Below, piece after piece: positions 6,228-16,300 of a DNA stretch of 52,713 nt (the stretch's first letter is position 1; each line of letters begins with the position of its first letter). Below the pieces are notes generated by a model. The model searched no databases, had not been told where the DNA came from, and saw nothing but the letters and a program-made list of their open reading frames with translations. Origin of the DNA: Oscillibacter sp. (lineage in GTDB: Bacteria; Bacillota; Clostridia; Oscillospirales; Oscillospiraceae); assembly GCA_022652655.1 (NCBI GenBank), contig JALCRQ010000006.1:1-52713 (forward strand). The letters are read 5' to 3'. Made by a program: the position numbers and the translations under genes.

Positions 6228-8090
6228 ATGAAGAATTTCCCGGCCGGACAATTTGATATTGCGGTGATCGGCGCCGGCCACGCCGGGATCGAGGCGGCCC
6301 TGGCCGCCGCCCGGCTGGGCATGCGCACCATCATCTTTACCATCAACCTGGACGCGGTGGGCAACATGCCCTGCAATCCCGCCATCGGCGGCACCGGAAA
6401 GGGCCATCTGGTGCGGGAGCTGGATGCTCTGGGCGGAGAGATGGCCCGGGCCGCGGACGAATGCTGCATCCAGTACCGACTTTTGAACCGGGGCAAGGGC
6501 CCCGCCGTCTGGTCTCTGCGGGCTCAGGCGGACCGGCGGCGCTACCAGGACCGCATGAAGCGCGTCCTGGAAAACCAGCCCGGGCTCAGCGTCCGCCAGG
6601 GCGAGGTCACGGAGCTTCTTCCGGAGGACGGCGGTTTCCGGGCGGTGCTCTCCACTGGGGCGGTCTTTGCCGCCCGGGCGGTAATTCTGGCCACCGGCAC
6701 CTATCTCTCCGGCCGCACCATTGTGGGGCCGTACACCCAGGCCTCCGGCCCCGACGGGCTTCACGCGGCCGCCGCCCTTACCGATTCCCTTTTGAAGCTG
6801 GGCCTGCCCCTGCGGCGGTTTAAAACCGGCACGCCGCCCCGGGTGGCCGCGGGCAGCGTGGATTTCTCCGAGATGGAGCTGCAGCGGGGCGACGAAACGC
6901 CCCTGCCCTTTTCCTTTTCCACGGCGGCGCCGCCGGAAAACCGGGCCGTGTGCCACCTGACCTGGACCACGGAGGAAACGAAGCGCATCGTCCTGCGCAA
7001 TCTGGACCGCTCCCCCCTGTACTCCGGCGAAATCACCGGCGTGGGGCCCCGGTACTGCCCCTCCTTTGAAACCAAGGTGGTGCGCTTTCCCGACAAGGAG
7101 CGCCATCAGATTTTTGTGGAGCCCATGGGGCTGGACTCCGGCGAGCTCTATATCCAGGGTCTTTCCTCCTCCATGCCGGAGGACGTGCAGCTGGAGATGC
7201 TCCACAGTATTCCCGGCCTGCGCCGGGCGGAGATGACCCGTCCGGCCTATGCCATCGAATACGAGTGCATTGATCCGCTGGCCCTGCGCCCCACGCTGGA
7301 GGTCAAGGCCGTCCCCGGCCTGTACGGGGCCGGGCAGTTTAACGGTTCCTCCGGCTATGAGGAGGCCGCTGTCCAAGGCTTCGCGGCGGGCGTCAACGCC
7401 GTGCGGAAGCTCCGGGGGCAGAGCGAATGGATCCTTCGGCGCAGCGAGAGCTATATCGGCACGCTGATCGACGATCTCGTGACCAAGGGCACAAACGAGC
7501 CCTACCGGATGATGACCTCCCGGAGCGAGTACCGGCTTTTGCTGCGGGAGGACAACGCCGACCGGCGGCTGACCCGCCGGGGCTATGAGCTGGGCTTGGT
7601 GGATGAAGCGCGGCTCCGGGCGGTGGAGGAAAAGTACGCCGCCGTGGAGCGGGAGACACAGCGATTGGGCCGCACCGGCGTGGCCCCGTCGGCGGAGCTG
7701 ACCGCCTTCCTGGCGCAAAAGGGCTCGGCCGACGTTCCCGACGGCTGCCTTCTGGCCGACCTTCTGCGGCGGCCGGAGCTGGGCTACCGGGAGCTGACAC
7801 CCTTCGATCCGGAGCGTCCGCCTCTCTCCCCCGACGCCGCGGAGGAGGTGGAGCTGGCCATCAAGTACGAGGGGTACATCCGCCGGCAGCTCCGCCAGGT
7901 GGCGGAGTTCGACCGGATGGAGCTGCGCCCCCTCCCCCCGACGCTGGACTACGGGGCCGTGGCCGGACTGCGGCTGGAGGCCCGGGAAAAGCTGGGGGCG
8001 GTTCGCCCCGCCAATCTGGGACAGGCCTCCCGCATCTCCGGCGTGTCGCCGGCGGATCTGACGGCGCTGCTGGTCTATCTCGCCAAATGA
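6228..8090 (+). CDS. mnmG: tRNA uridine-5-carboxymethylaminomethyl modification enzyme, FAD subunit
   Basis: 620-aa FAD-dependent enzyme that, with MnmE, installs the (carboxymethyl)aminomethyl group on U34 of certain tRNAs. The dinucleotide-binding motif [19 protein letters not shown] is at residues 12-30, followed by the family signatures [23 protein letters not shown]-like [14 protein letters not shown], and the C-terminal [10 protein letters not shown] region. Length is normal. The ATG at 6228 has no good Shine-Dalgarno match, so translation may depend on readthrough from the upstream gene. In most Firmicutes mnmG adjoins mnmE and rsmG near the origin; here it does not. Confidence 0.95.
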   Translation: MKNFPAGQFDIAVIGAGHAGIEAALAAARLGMRTIIFTINLDAVGNMPCNPAIGGTGKGHLVRELDALGGEMARAADECCIQYRLLNRGKGPAVWSLRAQADRRRYQDRMKRVLENQPGLSVRQGEVTELLPEDGGFRAVLSTGAVFAARAVILATGTYLSGRTIVGPYTQASGPDGLHAAAALTDSLLKLGLPLRRFKTGTPPRVAAGSVDFSEMELQRGDETPLPFSFSTAAPPENRAVCHLTWTTEETKRIVLRNLDRSPLYSGEITGVGPRYCPSFETKVVRFPDKERHQIFVEPMGLDSGELYIQGLSSSMPEDVQLEMLHSIPGLRRAEMTRPAYAIEYECIDPLALRPTLEVKAVPGLYGAGQFNGSSGYEEAAVQGFAAGVNAVRKLRGQSEWILRRSESYIGTLIDDLVTKGTNEPYRMMTSRSEYRLLLREDNADRRLTRRGYELGLVDEARLRAVEEKYAAVERETQRLGRTGVAPSAELTAFLAQKGSADVPDGCLLADLLRRPELGYRELTPFDPERPPLSPDAAEEVELAIKYEGYIRRQLRQVAEFDRMELRPLPPTLDYGAVAGLRLEAREKLGAVRPANLGQASRISGVSPADLTALLVYLAK

Positions 8091-8214
8091 TCCTGCAAAG
8101 GGCCCGGTTTTCAAAAGGGCGCGATTTTGCCCCGGTGGATTTTTTCCGGACGGAATGTCCGGCGCACAAGGTATCGGCTGTCATTATTACACTCCCAAAA
8201 AGGAAGGTTTGAAT

Positions 8215-8892
8215 ATGATTATTGACCTGACCCACACCATTAAACCCGACATGCCCATGTATCCCGGTTCCCCGGCCCCGGTGATGACCACCACCGCCAC
8301 CCTGCTGCGCAACGGCTATCACGAGACGCTTATGCAGCTGTCCTCTCACGCCGGCACCCATATGGACGCGCCCTCCCATCTGCTGCAAAACGGCTTCTCC
8401 CTGGACGTGGTGCCCGTTTCGCAGTTCTACGGCCGGGCCGCCGTGCTGGATGTGTCCGAGCTGGGAGAGGGCGGCGTCATCACCGAGAAGTTCCTCCGTG
8501 CCCGCAACGAGGATCTCCTCTCCGCCGACTTTGTACTGTTCTACACCGGCTGGGAGAAAAAATGGGACAGCCCAGACTACTTCGGGAAGTTCCCCGTGCC
8601 GGACACGGACGCGGCCCGGTATCTGGTCTCCTGCGGTCTGAAGGGCATCGGCACGGACGCCCTGTCCGTGGATCCTCTGGACAGCCGGGACCTGCCCGTC
8701 CACCGGGTCTTGCTGGGCGGCGGCCTGGTGATTGTGGAGTGCCTGTGCCTGCGGAAGATCATCGGCCGGGAGGACGTCATGTTCTTCTCCCTGCCCCTGA
8801 AGTTCGGCGAGGCCGACGGCGCGCCGGTTCGGGCGGTGGCGGAGTTCCGGGACTTCACCGAGCCCGACGGGGACGAGGGGGAAGCCGAATGA
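8215..8892 (+). CDS. Cyclase-family (kynurenine formamidase-like) metal hydrolase
   Basis: 225-aa protein of the Cyclase/KynB family (PF04199), metal-dependent hydrolases that open amide or lactone-type bonds. The family metal-binding motif HAGTHMDAPSH is at about residues 46-56, and MIIDLTHTIKPDMPMYPG at the N-terminus is typical. The ATG at 8215 follows AAGGAAGG. No tryptophan catabolic genes adjoin, so kynurenine formamidase activity is not supported. Instead, its stop codon overlaps the start of the MurT-like gene (ATGA), implying translational coupling and a shared pathway with the MurT/GatD-like pair. The 124 bases upstream hold a small hairpin (CCGGAC/GTCCGG, about 8147-8163) and no clear promoter. 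Confidence 0.85.
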   Translation: MIIDLTHTIKPDMPMYPGSPAPVMTTTATLLRNGYHETLMQLSSHAGTHMDAPSHLLQNGFSLDVVPVSQFYGRAAVLDVSELGEGGVITEKFLRARNEDLLSADFVLFYTGWEKKWDSPDYFGKFPVPDTDAARYLVSCGLKGIGTDALSVDPLDSRDLPVHRVLLGGGLVIVECLCLRKIIGREDVMFFSLPLKFGEADGAPVRAVAEFRDFTEPDGDEGEAE

Positions 8893-10226
8893 GAAAGTTC
8901 CTGGCCATCCTGGTGTGCAAGCTGGGCCGCTGGGTGGGCCGTCTCATCGGGAAGGGCAGCTCCATGCCCGGTCAGGCCGCGCTGAAGATCTGCCCCGACA
9001 TCCTCAGCCGGGTGACGCTCCCCGCCCACATCATCGCTGTCACCGGCTCCAACGGCAAGACCTCCACCGTGGAGATGATCGCCGCCATCCTCCGGGCCAA
9101 CGACAAAACCGTGGTTTACAACGAGGAGGGCTCCAACCAGATCGAAGGCGTGGCGACCATGGTTCTCACCCACTCGAATTTTTCCGGAACCGTTAAGGCC
9201 GACGTGCTGCTCATCGAATCCGACGAGCGCTATGCCGCCCACAGCTTCCGGTACTTCCACCCCACGGAGTTCGTCATCACCAATCTCTACCGGGATCAGC
9301 TCACCCGCAACGGCCATCCCGAGTGGGTATACAACGCCCTGAAGCCCGCCATCTATCCGGAGACGCTGCTGGTGCTCAACGCGGACGACCCGCTGTCCTC
9401 CTGCTTCGCCATCGGCCACGAGAAGGTCAAATGGTTCGGCATGGACGAGATTCCCGGGGACACTCACGCCCCCTCCGGGGCGTACCGCGACGGGGCCTAC
9501 TGCCCCGTGTGCAAGGCCCCCATGGAGTACGACTATTTCCACTACAACCACATCGGCGCCTACCGCTGCACCGGCTGCGGCCATCAAAAGCCCAAAACCG
9601 ACTACACCGCCACCGACGTGGATCTGGACAGCGGCCGGCTGACCATCGACGGGGACGTCTCCGTCCAGCTGGCTTTCCGCAGCATCTACAATGTCTACAA
9701 CATTCTGGCGGCCTATGCCGCCTGCCGGGAGTGCGGCGTGGAGAGCGCCGCCATCGCCGGCGTCATCAACAACTATATCCTCAAAAACGGGAGAATGCAG
9801 CGCTTTACCCTGGGGGCGCACCGCGGCACGCTCCTGACCTCCAAGCACGAAAATTCCATCGCCTACGACACCAACCTGCGGTATATCGCCTCCTCCCAGG
9901 CCCCCTGCGCGGTGCTGGTGGTGGTGGACGCCATTTCGCGGAAATACTTTACCAGCGAAACCAGCTGGCTCTGGGACATTGATTTTGACCGGCTGAACTT
10001 CCCCCACGTCCGGGAAATTTTCCTGGCCGGACGGTACGCCAACGATCTGGCGGTGCGCTTCAGCTTCACCGGGATCCCCGGTGAGAAGTGGAAGAGCCGC
10101 ATTTTCCCGGACATTCGGGAGGCCTGCGCCGCCCTGGCGGAGCACGGGGACGAGGAGCTCTACGTGGTGACCTGCTTCTCCGACCGGGACAAGGTTCTCT
10201 CGCAGGTTCAAAAGGAGGCGATGTGA
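8889..10226 (+). CDS. MurT-like Mur ligase (divergent)
   Basis: 445-aa Mur-ligase-fold protein with the MurT arrangement: ATP-binding P-loop TGSNGKTST (residues 52-60), an inserted zinc ribbon with Cys 205, 208, 227 and 230, LVLNADDPLSS, and a DUF1727-type C-terminal domain. MurT with GatD amidates D-glutamate of lipid II. Where known MurT proteins have a KNPxG-type motif after the central domain, this one reads TSKHENSIAYDTN (318-330). The segment before SWLWDIDFD reads RKYFTSET rather than the usual Asp-containing stretch. The partner glutaminase also looks inactive. It may therefore be a paralogue using another substrate or free ammonia (inference). The start overlaps the cyclase stop. Confidence 0.8.
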   Translation: MRKFLAILVCKLGRWVGRLIGKGSSMPGQAALKICPDILSRVTLPAHIIAVTGSNGKTSTVEMIAAILRANDKTVVYNEEGSNQIEGVATMVLTHSNFSGTVKADVLLIESDERYAAHSFRYFHPTEFVITNLYRDQLTRNGHPEWVYNALKPAIYPETLLVLNADDPLSSCFAIGHEKVKWFGMDEIPGDTHAPSGAYRDGAYCPVCKAPMEYDYFHYNHIGAYRCTGCGHQKPKTDYTATDVDLDSGRLTIDGDVSVQLAFRSIYNVYNILAAYAACRECGVESAAIAGVINNYILKNGRMQRFTLGAHRGTLLTSKHENSIAYDTNLRYIASSQAPCAVLVVVDAISRKYFTSETSWLWDIDFDRLNFPHVREIFLAGRYANDLAVRFSFTGIPGEKWKSRIFPDIREACAALAEHGDEELYVVTCFSDRDKVLSQVQKEAM

Positions 10227-10228
10227 AA

Positions 10229-10966
10229 ATGGACATCCGGATCGTTCACTTCTATCCCGACCTGATGAGCCTCTACGGCAGCTACGCCAACGTATCGCTG
10301 CTCCGGCGGCACCTGGAGGATCTGGGCTGCGCCGTCCGGGTGGACGCCGTGCGCCCCGGACAGGACGCGGAGCTCTCCGACGCGGATTTTCTCTTTATGG
10401 GCGCCGGAACCGAGCGGAGCCAGCAGGCGGCCGCCCGGGACTTCGCCCGGTTCGGCCCGGCGGTCAAATCCGCCGCCGCGGACGGCACGGCCATGCTGTT
10501 TGCCGGAACCGCCATGGAACTGCTGGGCCGCTCCGTCACCGCCGCCGACGGCACGCAGTTCGACGGCATCGGCCTGGCGGACTTTACCTCCGTCCAGGGC
10601 TCCCGGCGCTACACGGGCGACGTGTACGGCTTTACGGAGCTCTATGCTCCGGCCGCGGTGGGCTATATCAACAAGTGCGCCGTGATCTCCGGCGTGGAAA
10701 CGCCGCTGCTGACCTCCCTGAACATGGGCTTCGGCAACGAAAGGGAGTGCGGCCCCGAGGGCTATCACGCCGGCAGCGTGTTCGCCTCGGAGCTCACCGG
10801 CCCCCTGCTGGTGAAAAACCCCCTGATGCTGGCGGCGGTCCTCTCCGCCGTCTACGCCCGGCGGGGCCAGCCGCTGCCGGCGGAGCTCCCGTCCTATCCG
10901 TACGAGGAGCAGGGCTACGCCATTACGGCCCAGCAGCTCAAGCTCCGCAGCGAAAGCAAACACTGA
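10229..10966 (+). CDS. GatD-like class I amidotransferase lacking catalytic residues
   Basis: 245-aa protein with the GatD fold and order: N-terminal IRIVHFYPDLMSLYGSYANV, then MGAGTERSQQ, then the region where GatD carries its nucleophile elbow (CGGYQxLG-type). Here that region reads FAGTAMELLG (91-100), with no cysteine. Near the C-terminus, where a catalytic His is expected in LHGPLLPKNP, the sequence is LTGPLLVKNP (Thr190). Both key glutaminase residues thus appear absent although the fold and the MurT-like neighbour are retained. It may be a structural or regulatory subunit. AGGAGG lies 11 bases before the ATG, which starts just after the MurT-like stop. Two large hairpins follow. Confidence 0.75.
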   Translation: MDIRIVHFYPDLMSLYGSYANVSLLRRHLEDLGCAVRVDAVRPGQDAELSDADFLFMGAGTERSQQAAARDFARFGPAVKSAAADGTAMLFAGTAMELLGRSVTAADGTQFDGIGLADFTSVQGSRRYTGDVYGFTELYAPAAVGYINKCAVISGVETPLLTSLNMGFGNERECGPEGYHAGSVFASELTGPLLVKNPLMLAAVLSAVYARRGQPLPAELPSYPYEEQGYAITAQQLKLRSESKH

Positions 10967-10970
10967 GCGA

Positions 10971-11062
10971 AAAAAATGCGGCCCGGACGGAGGAACCTAT
11001 CCCCGTCCGGGCCGTCCGACGCTTTGAATGCCGCCTCTCCGGTTACCCGGAGGGGCGGCATT
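10971..11062. terminator. Two back-to-back hairpins between convergent operons
   Basis: The first (10979-10990 with 11003-11014, CGGCCCGGACGG stem) is followed on the minus strand by a six-T run (10976-10971), so it terminates the sulfatase gene. The second (11027-11042 with 11047-11062) is a 16-bp stem with one wobble and a four-base loop but only a weak T tract, and could slow polymerase in both directions. Confidence 0.75.
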
Positions 11063-11092
11063 CTGGCACCCGCGCCGGAACCGGCGGGGTTT

Positions 11093-13102
11093 TTATTCGG
11101 TGTCGCTGAGCACTTCCTTGTGCATATCCACCACGCTGACCACCAGATCCTGATAATCCGACGTACCGGGATCCTCGTCGATCCGGAGCAGCTCGGGGTT
11201 GACATAGGTGGTATCCAGGATTTTCCCGTCCACCGTGATCTTGCAGTAGGGGCTGAAATTCTCGCCCCGGACATACCAGACGTCGTCCCGCTGATACATG
11301 CCCTGAATCTTGATCTTGGCAAAGCCCATCTTCATATCCGCCGGCGTATAGGGGCTCTCGCCGTCGTAGAGGTAGCTTCTGCCGTACAGCACGTCGTACT
11401 GCAGCTCCTGCAGATCGGCGCGGTAGGTGGGATCCTTTCGGCAGTACTTCTGGAATTTCAGCATCAGCCCGTCCGAAATTCCGATCTCGCCCAGCGCCTC
11501 GGCGGAGAGCTGATAGGCGTTGATATCCTGATCCTTCTGCGGAAGGCCGAAGTTGTTCCAGATCACATACTTGGTCTTGTAGAGGCTGCCGGACTTCATG
11601 TCCGTTCCCTCCAGATTCAAAGAGGGCAGATGGTCACCGTAGAGAATCAGCATGGTCTTTTCGCCCCGGTCTGACAGCGCCTTGATCAGCTCGCTGATAA
11701 ACTGGTCCATCTCGTAGATCTGATTGGCGTAATACTCCACGGCGTTGGCGTTAATGGTGCCGGGGCAGGCCTCCACCGTAATGGCCGGATCCTCGATCAC
11801 TTTTTCCGTGGGATAGCTGCCGTGGCCCTGCACGGAGACGGTAAAGACCACGTCGGACTGGTTTTCCGTGGAGTCCAGCGCCTTGGCGATCTGATCGGTA
11901 AGCACATAGTCCTTGCACCAGCCTCTGGGCGTTCTCTGCACCCAGGGCATATACTCCAGCGACGTGAAGTCGTCAAAGCCCAGATTGGCGTAAACCGTGT
12001 TGCGGGTATAGAAGGTGGCGCGGTGGTTGTGAATGGCGTGGGCCGCGTAGCCCAGGGCCTTGAGGTCGTAGGCAATGGATTCGATGGCGTTGTCCTGGAG
12101 GCAGGTCTTGTAGGGGTATTCGCCGGGGCCGAACAGCCGGCTGGACATGCCGGTAAGCACCTCAAACTCGGTATTGGCGGTTCCCGCGCCCACCACGGGC
12201 ACCCGCAGGTAGCCGGAGGTAAAATTCTTCTCCAGCGCGTGCCACGTGGGCACCGCGTCCTGGTTGAGCTGCAGTCCCTGAATCTCGGAGGGATCCATAA
12301 AGGACTCCAGCTGCACATAGACCACGTTGACGTCCGTTTGGGGATCGGTCTTTTGGGGCGCACTCTTTTCGATCTCCTGGCGGATCCGGGTCACGTCGGC
12401 GGAGGAATAGTTCACCGGCTCCCGGATGCCCTTGTTGAGCCACGTCTCCAAAAAGCAGTAGGGAAACCCGTAGTCCTCATAGGCAAAGGCCAGGTTGGGG
12501 AAGGTGGTGGACAGCTGCCCCACCCGGAGCGCCGTAACCCACACGCCGGCCAGCGCGCCGCCGGAGACCGCCAGGGCCAAAAGCCCCGTCACCATCCGCC
12601 GGCGCAGCGGCTCGCGGCTTTTGGGCCCCCGGATGGCCAGCAGCACCAGCCCCACCAGCAGTCCCACCAGCGCGATGCCCAGCAGAACAATATAGCCGGT
12701 GGACATATAGTTGGGCAGCGTGTCCAGGCCCGTATTGAGCACCGTCAGATCGGCCGTGGTAAAGGGCGTCATGCGGCTCATCAGAATAAAGCCGTTGACG
12801 CCGCCTGCGATGATCCAGACAGCGGAGACCAGCGCGCACCAGAAAACCCGGCGGCGCAGAAAAAACGCAGGCGCCAGGGTCACCAGCACCATGAAAAAAT
12901 TCACCAGAAAGGCCAGGGGAAAATACCGGAAAAACCGGATCATCGACGCAAGGCCAGACGTAAACGCCTTATGATTGAAAAGCTCAATGACGACGGTGTC
13001 CACCAGCGCCAAAATTGGAATCCAGACAAATGCAGGCAGCTTCAAGCGCCTCGCATCCGGCACTTTGGGGGCACCCGCGGAGAAATGAAACCCGATCTTC
13101 AT
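11093..13102 (-). CDS. LTA-synthase-type membrane sulfatase/phosphoglycerol transferase
   Basis: 669-aa polytopic protein of the LtaS family, which polymerises or transfers phosphoglycerol to lipids or glycans. Five membrane segments fill residues about 25-190, and the extracellular sulfatase-fold domain runs from about 260 to 565. VYVQLESFMD and the nucleophile region GAGTANTEFEVLTG (Thr) are present, as are LYGDHLPS and HNHRATFYTRNTVYANLGFDDF. The final 100 residues form an Ig/IPT-like tail not found in the shortest LtaS proteins. Whether it makes lipoteichoic acid or modifies another polymer cannot be told. GTGAGGA precedes the ATG. The gene is monocistronic. Confidence 0.88.
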   Translation of the reverse strand: MKIGFHFSAGAPKVPDARRLKLPAFVWIPILALVDTVVIELFNHKAFTSGLASMIRFFRYFPLAFLVNFFMVLVTLAPAFFLRRRVFWCALVSAVWIIAGGVNGFILMSRMTPFTTADLTVLNTGLDTLPNYMSTGYIVLLGIALVGLLVGLVLLAIRGPKSREPLRRRMVTGLLALAVSGGALAGVWVTALRVGQLSTTFPNLAFAYEDYGFPYCFLETWLNKGIREPVNYSSADVTRIRQEIEKSAPQKTDPQTDVNVVYVQLESFMDPSEIQGLQLNQDAVPTWHALEKNFTSGYLRVPVVGAGTANTEFEVLTGMSSRLFGPGEYPYKTCLQDNAIESIAYDLKALGYAAHAIHNHRATFYTRNTVYANLGFDDFTSLEYMPWVQRTPRGWCKDYVLTDQIAKALDSTENQSDVVFTVSVQGHGSYPTEKVIEDPAITVEACPGTINANAVEYYANQIYEMDQFISELIKALSDRGEKTMLILYGDHLPSLNLEGTDMKSGSLYKTKYVIWNNFGLPQKDQDINAYQLSAEALGEIGISDGLMLKFQKYCRKDPTYRADLQELQYDVLYGRSYLYDGESPYTPADMKMGFAKIKIQGMYQRDDVWYVRGENFSPYCKITVDGKILDTTYVNPELLRIDEDPGTSDYQDLVVSVVDMHKEVLSDTE

Positions 13103-13166
13103 GAAATCCTCACTTTCAGCGAAAAGGGAACGGCACTGATGAAAAGCCTTCCCCGAACGTCAAATG

Positions 13167-13195
13167 ATTATAATCTATTACCTCTCACTTTTCCA
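13167..13195 (-). promoter_or_regulatory. Candidate promoter for the LtaS-like gene
   Basis: On the minus strand TGGAAA (13195-13190) and TATAAT (13172-13167) are spaced by 17 bases. The -10 is consensus, the -35 is weak. The rest of 13103-13332 is AT-rich spacer in which I see no gene. Confidence 0.5.
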
Positions 13196-13332
13196 GTGCT
13201 TTTTACAATCTTTTTGGGATCCGCGCCGATTTTGCGCTTTGAGGATTTCTTTCAGACCAAATCGCCGCCGGGCGAATTTACGCTGCGGCCAGCTGCCCGC
13301 GGTACGCGTCCGCATTTTTTCTCTCCGGCGGC

Positions 13333-13370
13333 AAAAACCGGCCGCGGGATTTCTCCCGCGGCCGGTTTTT
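13333..13370 (-). terminator. Intrinsic terminator of the PFOR gene
   Basis: A 17-bp stem (AAAAACCGGCCGCGGGA with TCCCGCGGCCGGTTTTT) begins 17 bases after the PFOR stop. The arms end in A5 and T5, so it could act in both directions. Confidence 0.9.
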
Positions 13371-13387
13371 CAATCGTGGGAACAGGC

Positions 13388-16300
13388 TCAGTCCGCAAAC
13401 ATGGCCTTGAGCTTGATCAGATGCGCGTAGCGGTCCTTGGCAGCCTCCTCGGAGCGCTCAAAGAGCTTCGTCGCCCGCTCCGGGAACTCCCGGGTCAGAC
13501 GGCTGTACCGTGCCTCGTTCATCAGGAACTCCTGATAGCCGCCGGCCGGCTCCTTGGAATCCAGGGTAAACTTGGGGCCCTCCGCCTGGGGATTGAAGCG
13601 GAACAGGTTCCAGTAGCCGCAGTCCACGGCGCGCTTCATTTCCTTCTGGCAGTTCTGCATGCCGCCCTTGATGGAGTGCATCTCGCAGGGAGAATAGCCG
13701 ATAATCAGGGACGGGCCGGGATAGGCCTCCGCCTCGGCAATGGCCTTCAGGGTCTGGGCGGGGTTGGCGCCCATGGCCACCTGGGCCACATAGATGTAGC
13801 CGTAGGACATGGCGATCTCCGCCAGGGACTTCTTCTTGGTCTCCTTGCCGGCAGCCGCAAACTGGGCGACCTGGCCGATGTTGGAGGCCTTGGACGCCTG
13901 TCCGCCGGTGTTGGAATAAACCTCGGTGTCGAACACAAAGACGTTGATGTCGTTGTTGGAGGCCAGGACGTGATCCACGCCGCCAAAGCCGATATCATAG
14001 GCCCAGCCGTCGCCGCCGAAGACCCACACGGACTTCTTGGCCAGGAAGGTCTTGTCCGCCAGAATCTGCTTGGCCAGCGTGCAGGCCTCGCAGTCGCAGG
14101 TGGTCTTGCCGGCGGCCTTCAGTTCCTTCATATGCGCCAGCATCTTGTCGGCCTCGGCGCCCAGAGCCGCCTTGCCGGCGGGGCTGCCCATAAAGGCAAT
14201 GCCCTCGTCCACGCCCAGGATGTTCTCCTCCAGGGCGGCGATGTACGCCTTGGCGGCGTCGCCGTTGGTCTTGCCGTCGTCCATGGTGTCCAGCCACTTC
14301 TGAGCCGCTTCCTTCAGTGCGGTCACCGCATAGGGCACCGCGATCAGCTGGCGGCTGAGACCCGCCAGACGCTGACGGGCGGCGTTCTGGCCCAGATACA
14401 TGCCCAGGCCGTGCTCCGCGTTGTCCTCAAAGAGGGAGTTGGACCAGGCCGGGCCGTGGCCGTTCTTGTCGGTGCAGTACGGGGAGATGGCGCCCGGACC
14501 GCCCCAGATGGAGGAGCAGCCGGTGGCGTTGGAGATATACATCCGGTCGCCGAAGAGCTGGGTCACCAGACGGGCATAGCTGGTCTCGGCGCAGCCGGCG
14601 CAGGAGCCGGAGAACTCCAGCAGAGGCTTGCGGAACTGGCTGCCCCGGACGGTGAGATCCTGCATATCCGCCTTGTCGGAGACCTTGGCGACGCAGTAGT
14701 CGAACACATCCTGCTGGGCGGCTTCCTCGGCCTGAGGCTTCATGCTCAGCGCGCCCACGGGGCACTGGCCCACGCAGACGTTGCAGCCCATGCAGTCCAG
14801 CGGAGAGATGGCCATGGTGTACTGATAGACGCCCTTGCCCTTGCCGGCCTTGATGGGAACGATTTTGGCGGCCACGGGAGCGGCCTTGGCCTCCTCCTCG
14901 GTGAGGGCGAAGGGGCGGATGGTGGCGTGGGGGCAGACGTAGGCGCAGTTGTTGCACTGGATGCACTTCTGGGAATCCCAGGAGGGCACGGTGACGGCTA
15001 CGCCGCGCTTTTCGTAGGCGGAGGCGCCCAGCTCAAACTGGCCGTCCACATGCTTGGAGAACACGGACACCGGCAGCTCGTCGCCGTCCATATTGTCCAC
15101 AGGCAGCAGGATGTTCTTCACCTGCTCCACCAGCGCGGGCGCGCCCTTCAGGACGCGGGTGTCGGGCTGATCCTTGGCGGTGGCCCAGTCGGCGGGCACA
15201 TTGATCTTCTGATAGGCGGTGGCGCCCATGTCGATGGCCTTGTGGTTCATATCCACGATATCCTGGCCCTTTTTCAGGTAGGAATGGGTGGCGGCGTCCT
15301 TCATGTACTGGATGGCTTCCTTCTCGGGCATGACCTTGGCCAGGGAGAAGAAGGCGGACTGAAGGATGGTGTTGTTGCGCTTGCCCATGCCGATCTGGAT
15401 GGCCAGATCAATGGCGTTGATGGTATAGAGCTGGATGTTGTTCTTGGCGATGTACCGCTTGGCGGAGGCGGGCAGATGCTGTCCCAGCTCCTCCGGCGTC
15501 CACTGGCAGTTGATCATAAACGTGCCGCCGGGCCGGACATCCTCCACCATCTTGAAGCCCTTGATCACGTAGGAGGGGTTGTGGCAGGCCACAAAGTCGG
15601 CCTTCTTGATGTAGTAGGAGGACTTGATGGGCTTGTCGCCGAAGCGCAGGTGGCTGATGGTCACGCCGCCGGTCTTCTTGGAGTCATACTGGAAATACGC
15701 CTGAACGTATTTGTCGGTGTGGTCGCCGATGATCTTGATGGAGTTCTTGTTGGCGCCGACGGTGCCGTCGCCGCCCAGGCCCCAGAACTTGCAGGCGATG
15801 GTGCCCTTGGGCGCCACGTCGGGGGCGGGCTCCTCGGTCAGGGACAGATGGGTCACATCGTCGATGATGCCGATGGTGAATTCGTGCTTGGGCTCAGCCT
15901 TCTGCAGCTCGCTGTACACCGCAAACACGGAGGCGGGCGGCGTATCCTTGGAGCCCAGGCCGTAGCGGCCGCCGGTGACCCGGATGTCGCAGCGTCCGGC
16001 GTTGGCCAGGGCGGTGACCACGTCCATATACAGAGGCTCGCCCTGGGAGCCGGGCTCCTTGGTGCGGTCCAGAACGGCGATCTTCTTGCAGGTGGCGGGA
16101 ATGGCGGCGATGAGCTTGTCCGCCCGGAACGGACGGTACAGGTGCACCTTGACCATGCCCACCTTTTCGCCCTTGGCGGTGAGGTAGTCGATGACCTCCT
16201 CTGCCACGTTGCAGATGGAGCCCATGGCGATGATCACGCGGTCGGCGTCAGGCGCGCCATAGTAGTTAAAGAGCTGATAATCCGTGCCCAGCTTGGCGTT

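Noticed and set aside
5430-8114. An 894-codon open frame on the minus strand across the metallophosphoesterase and mnmG
   Set aside because: Low-complexity Gly/Arg/His product antisense to two well-defined genes; a GC-rich shadow.
8889-10966. Calling the pair canonical MurT-GatD lipid II isoglutaminyl synthase
   Set aside because: The GatD-like partner lacks the expected Cys and His and MurT motifs differ, so the standard reaction cannot be asserted.
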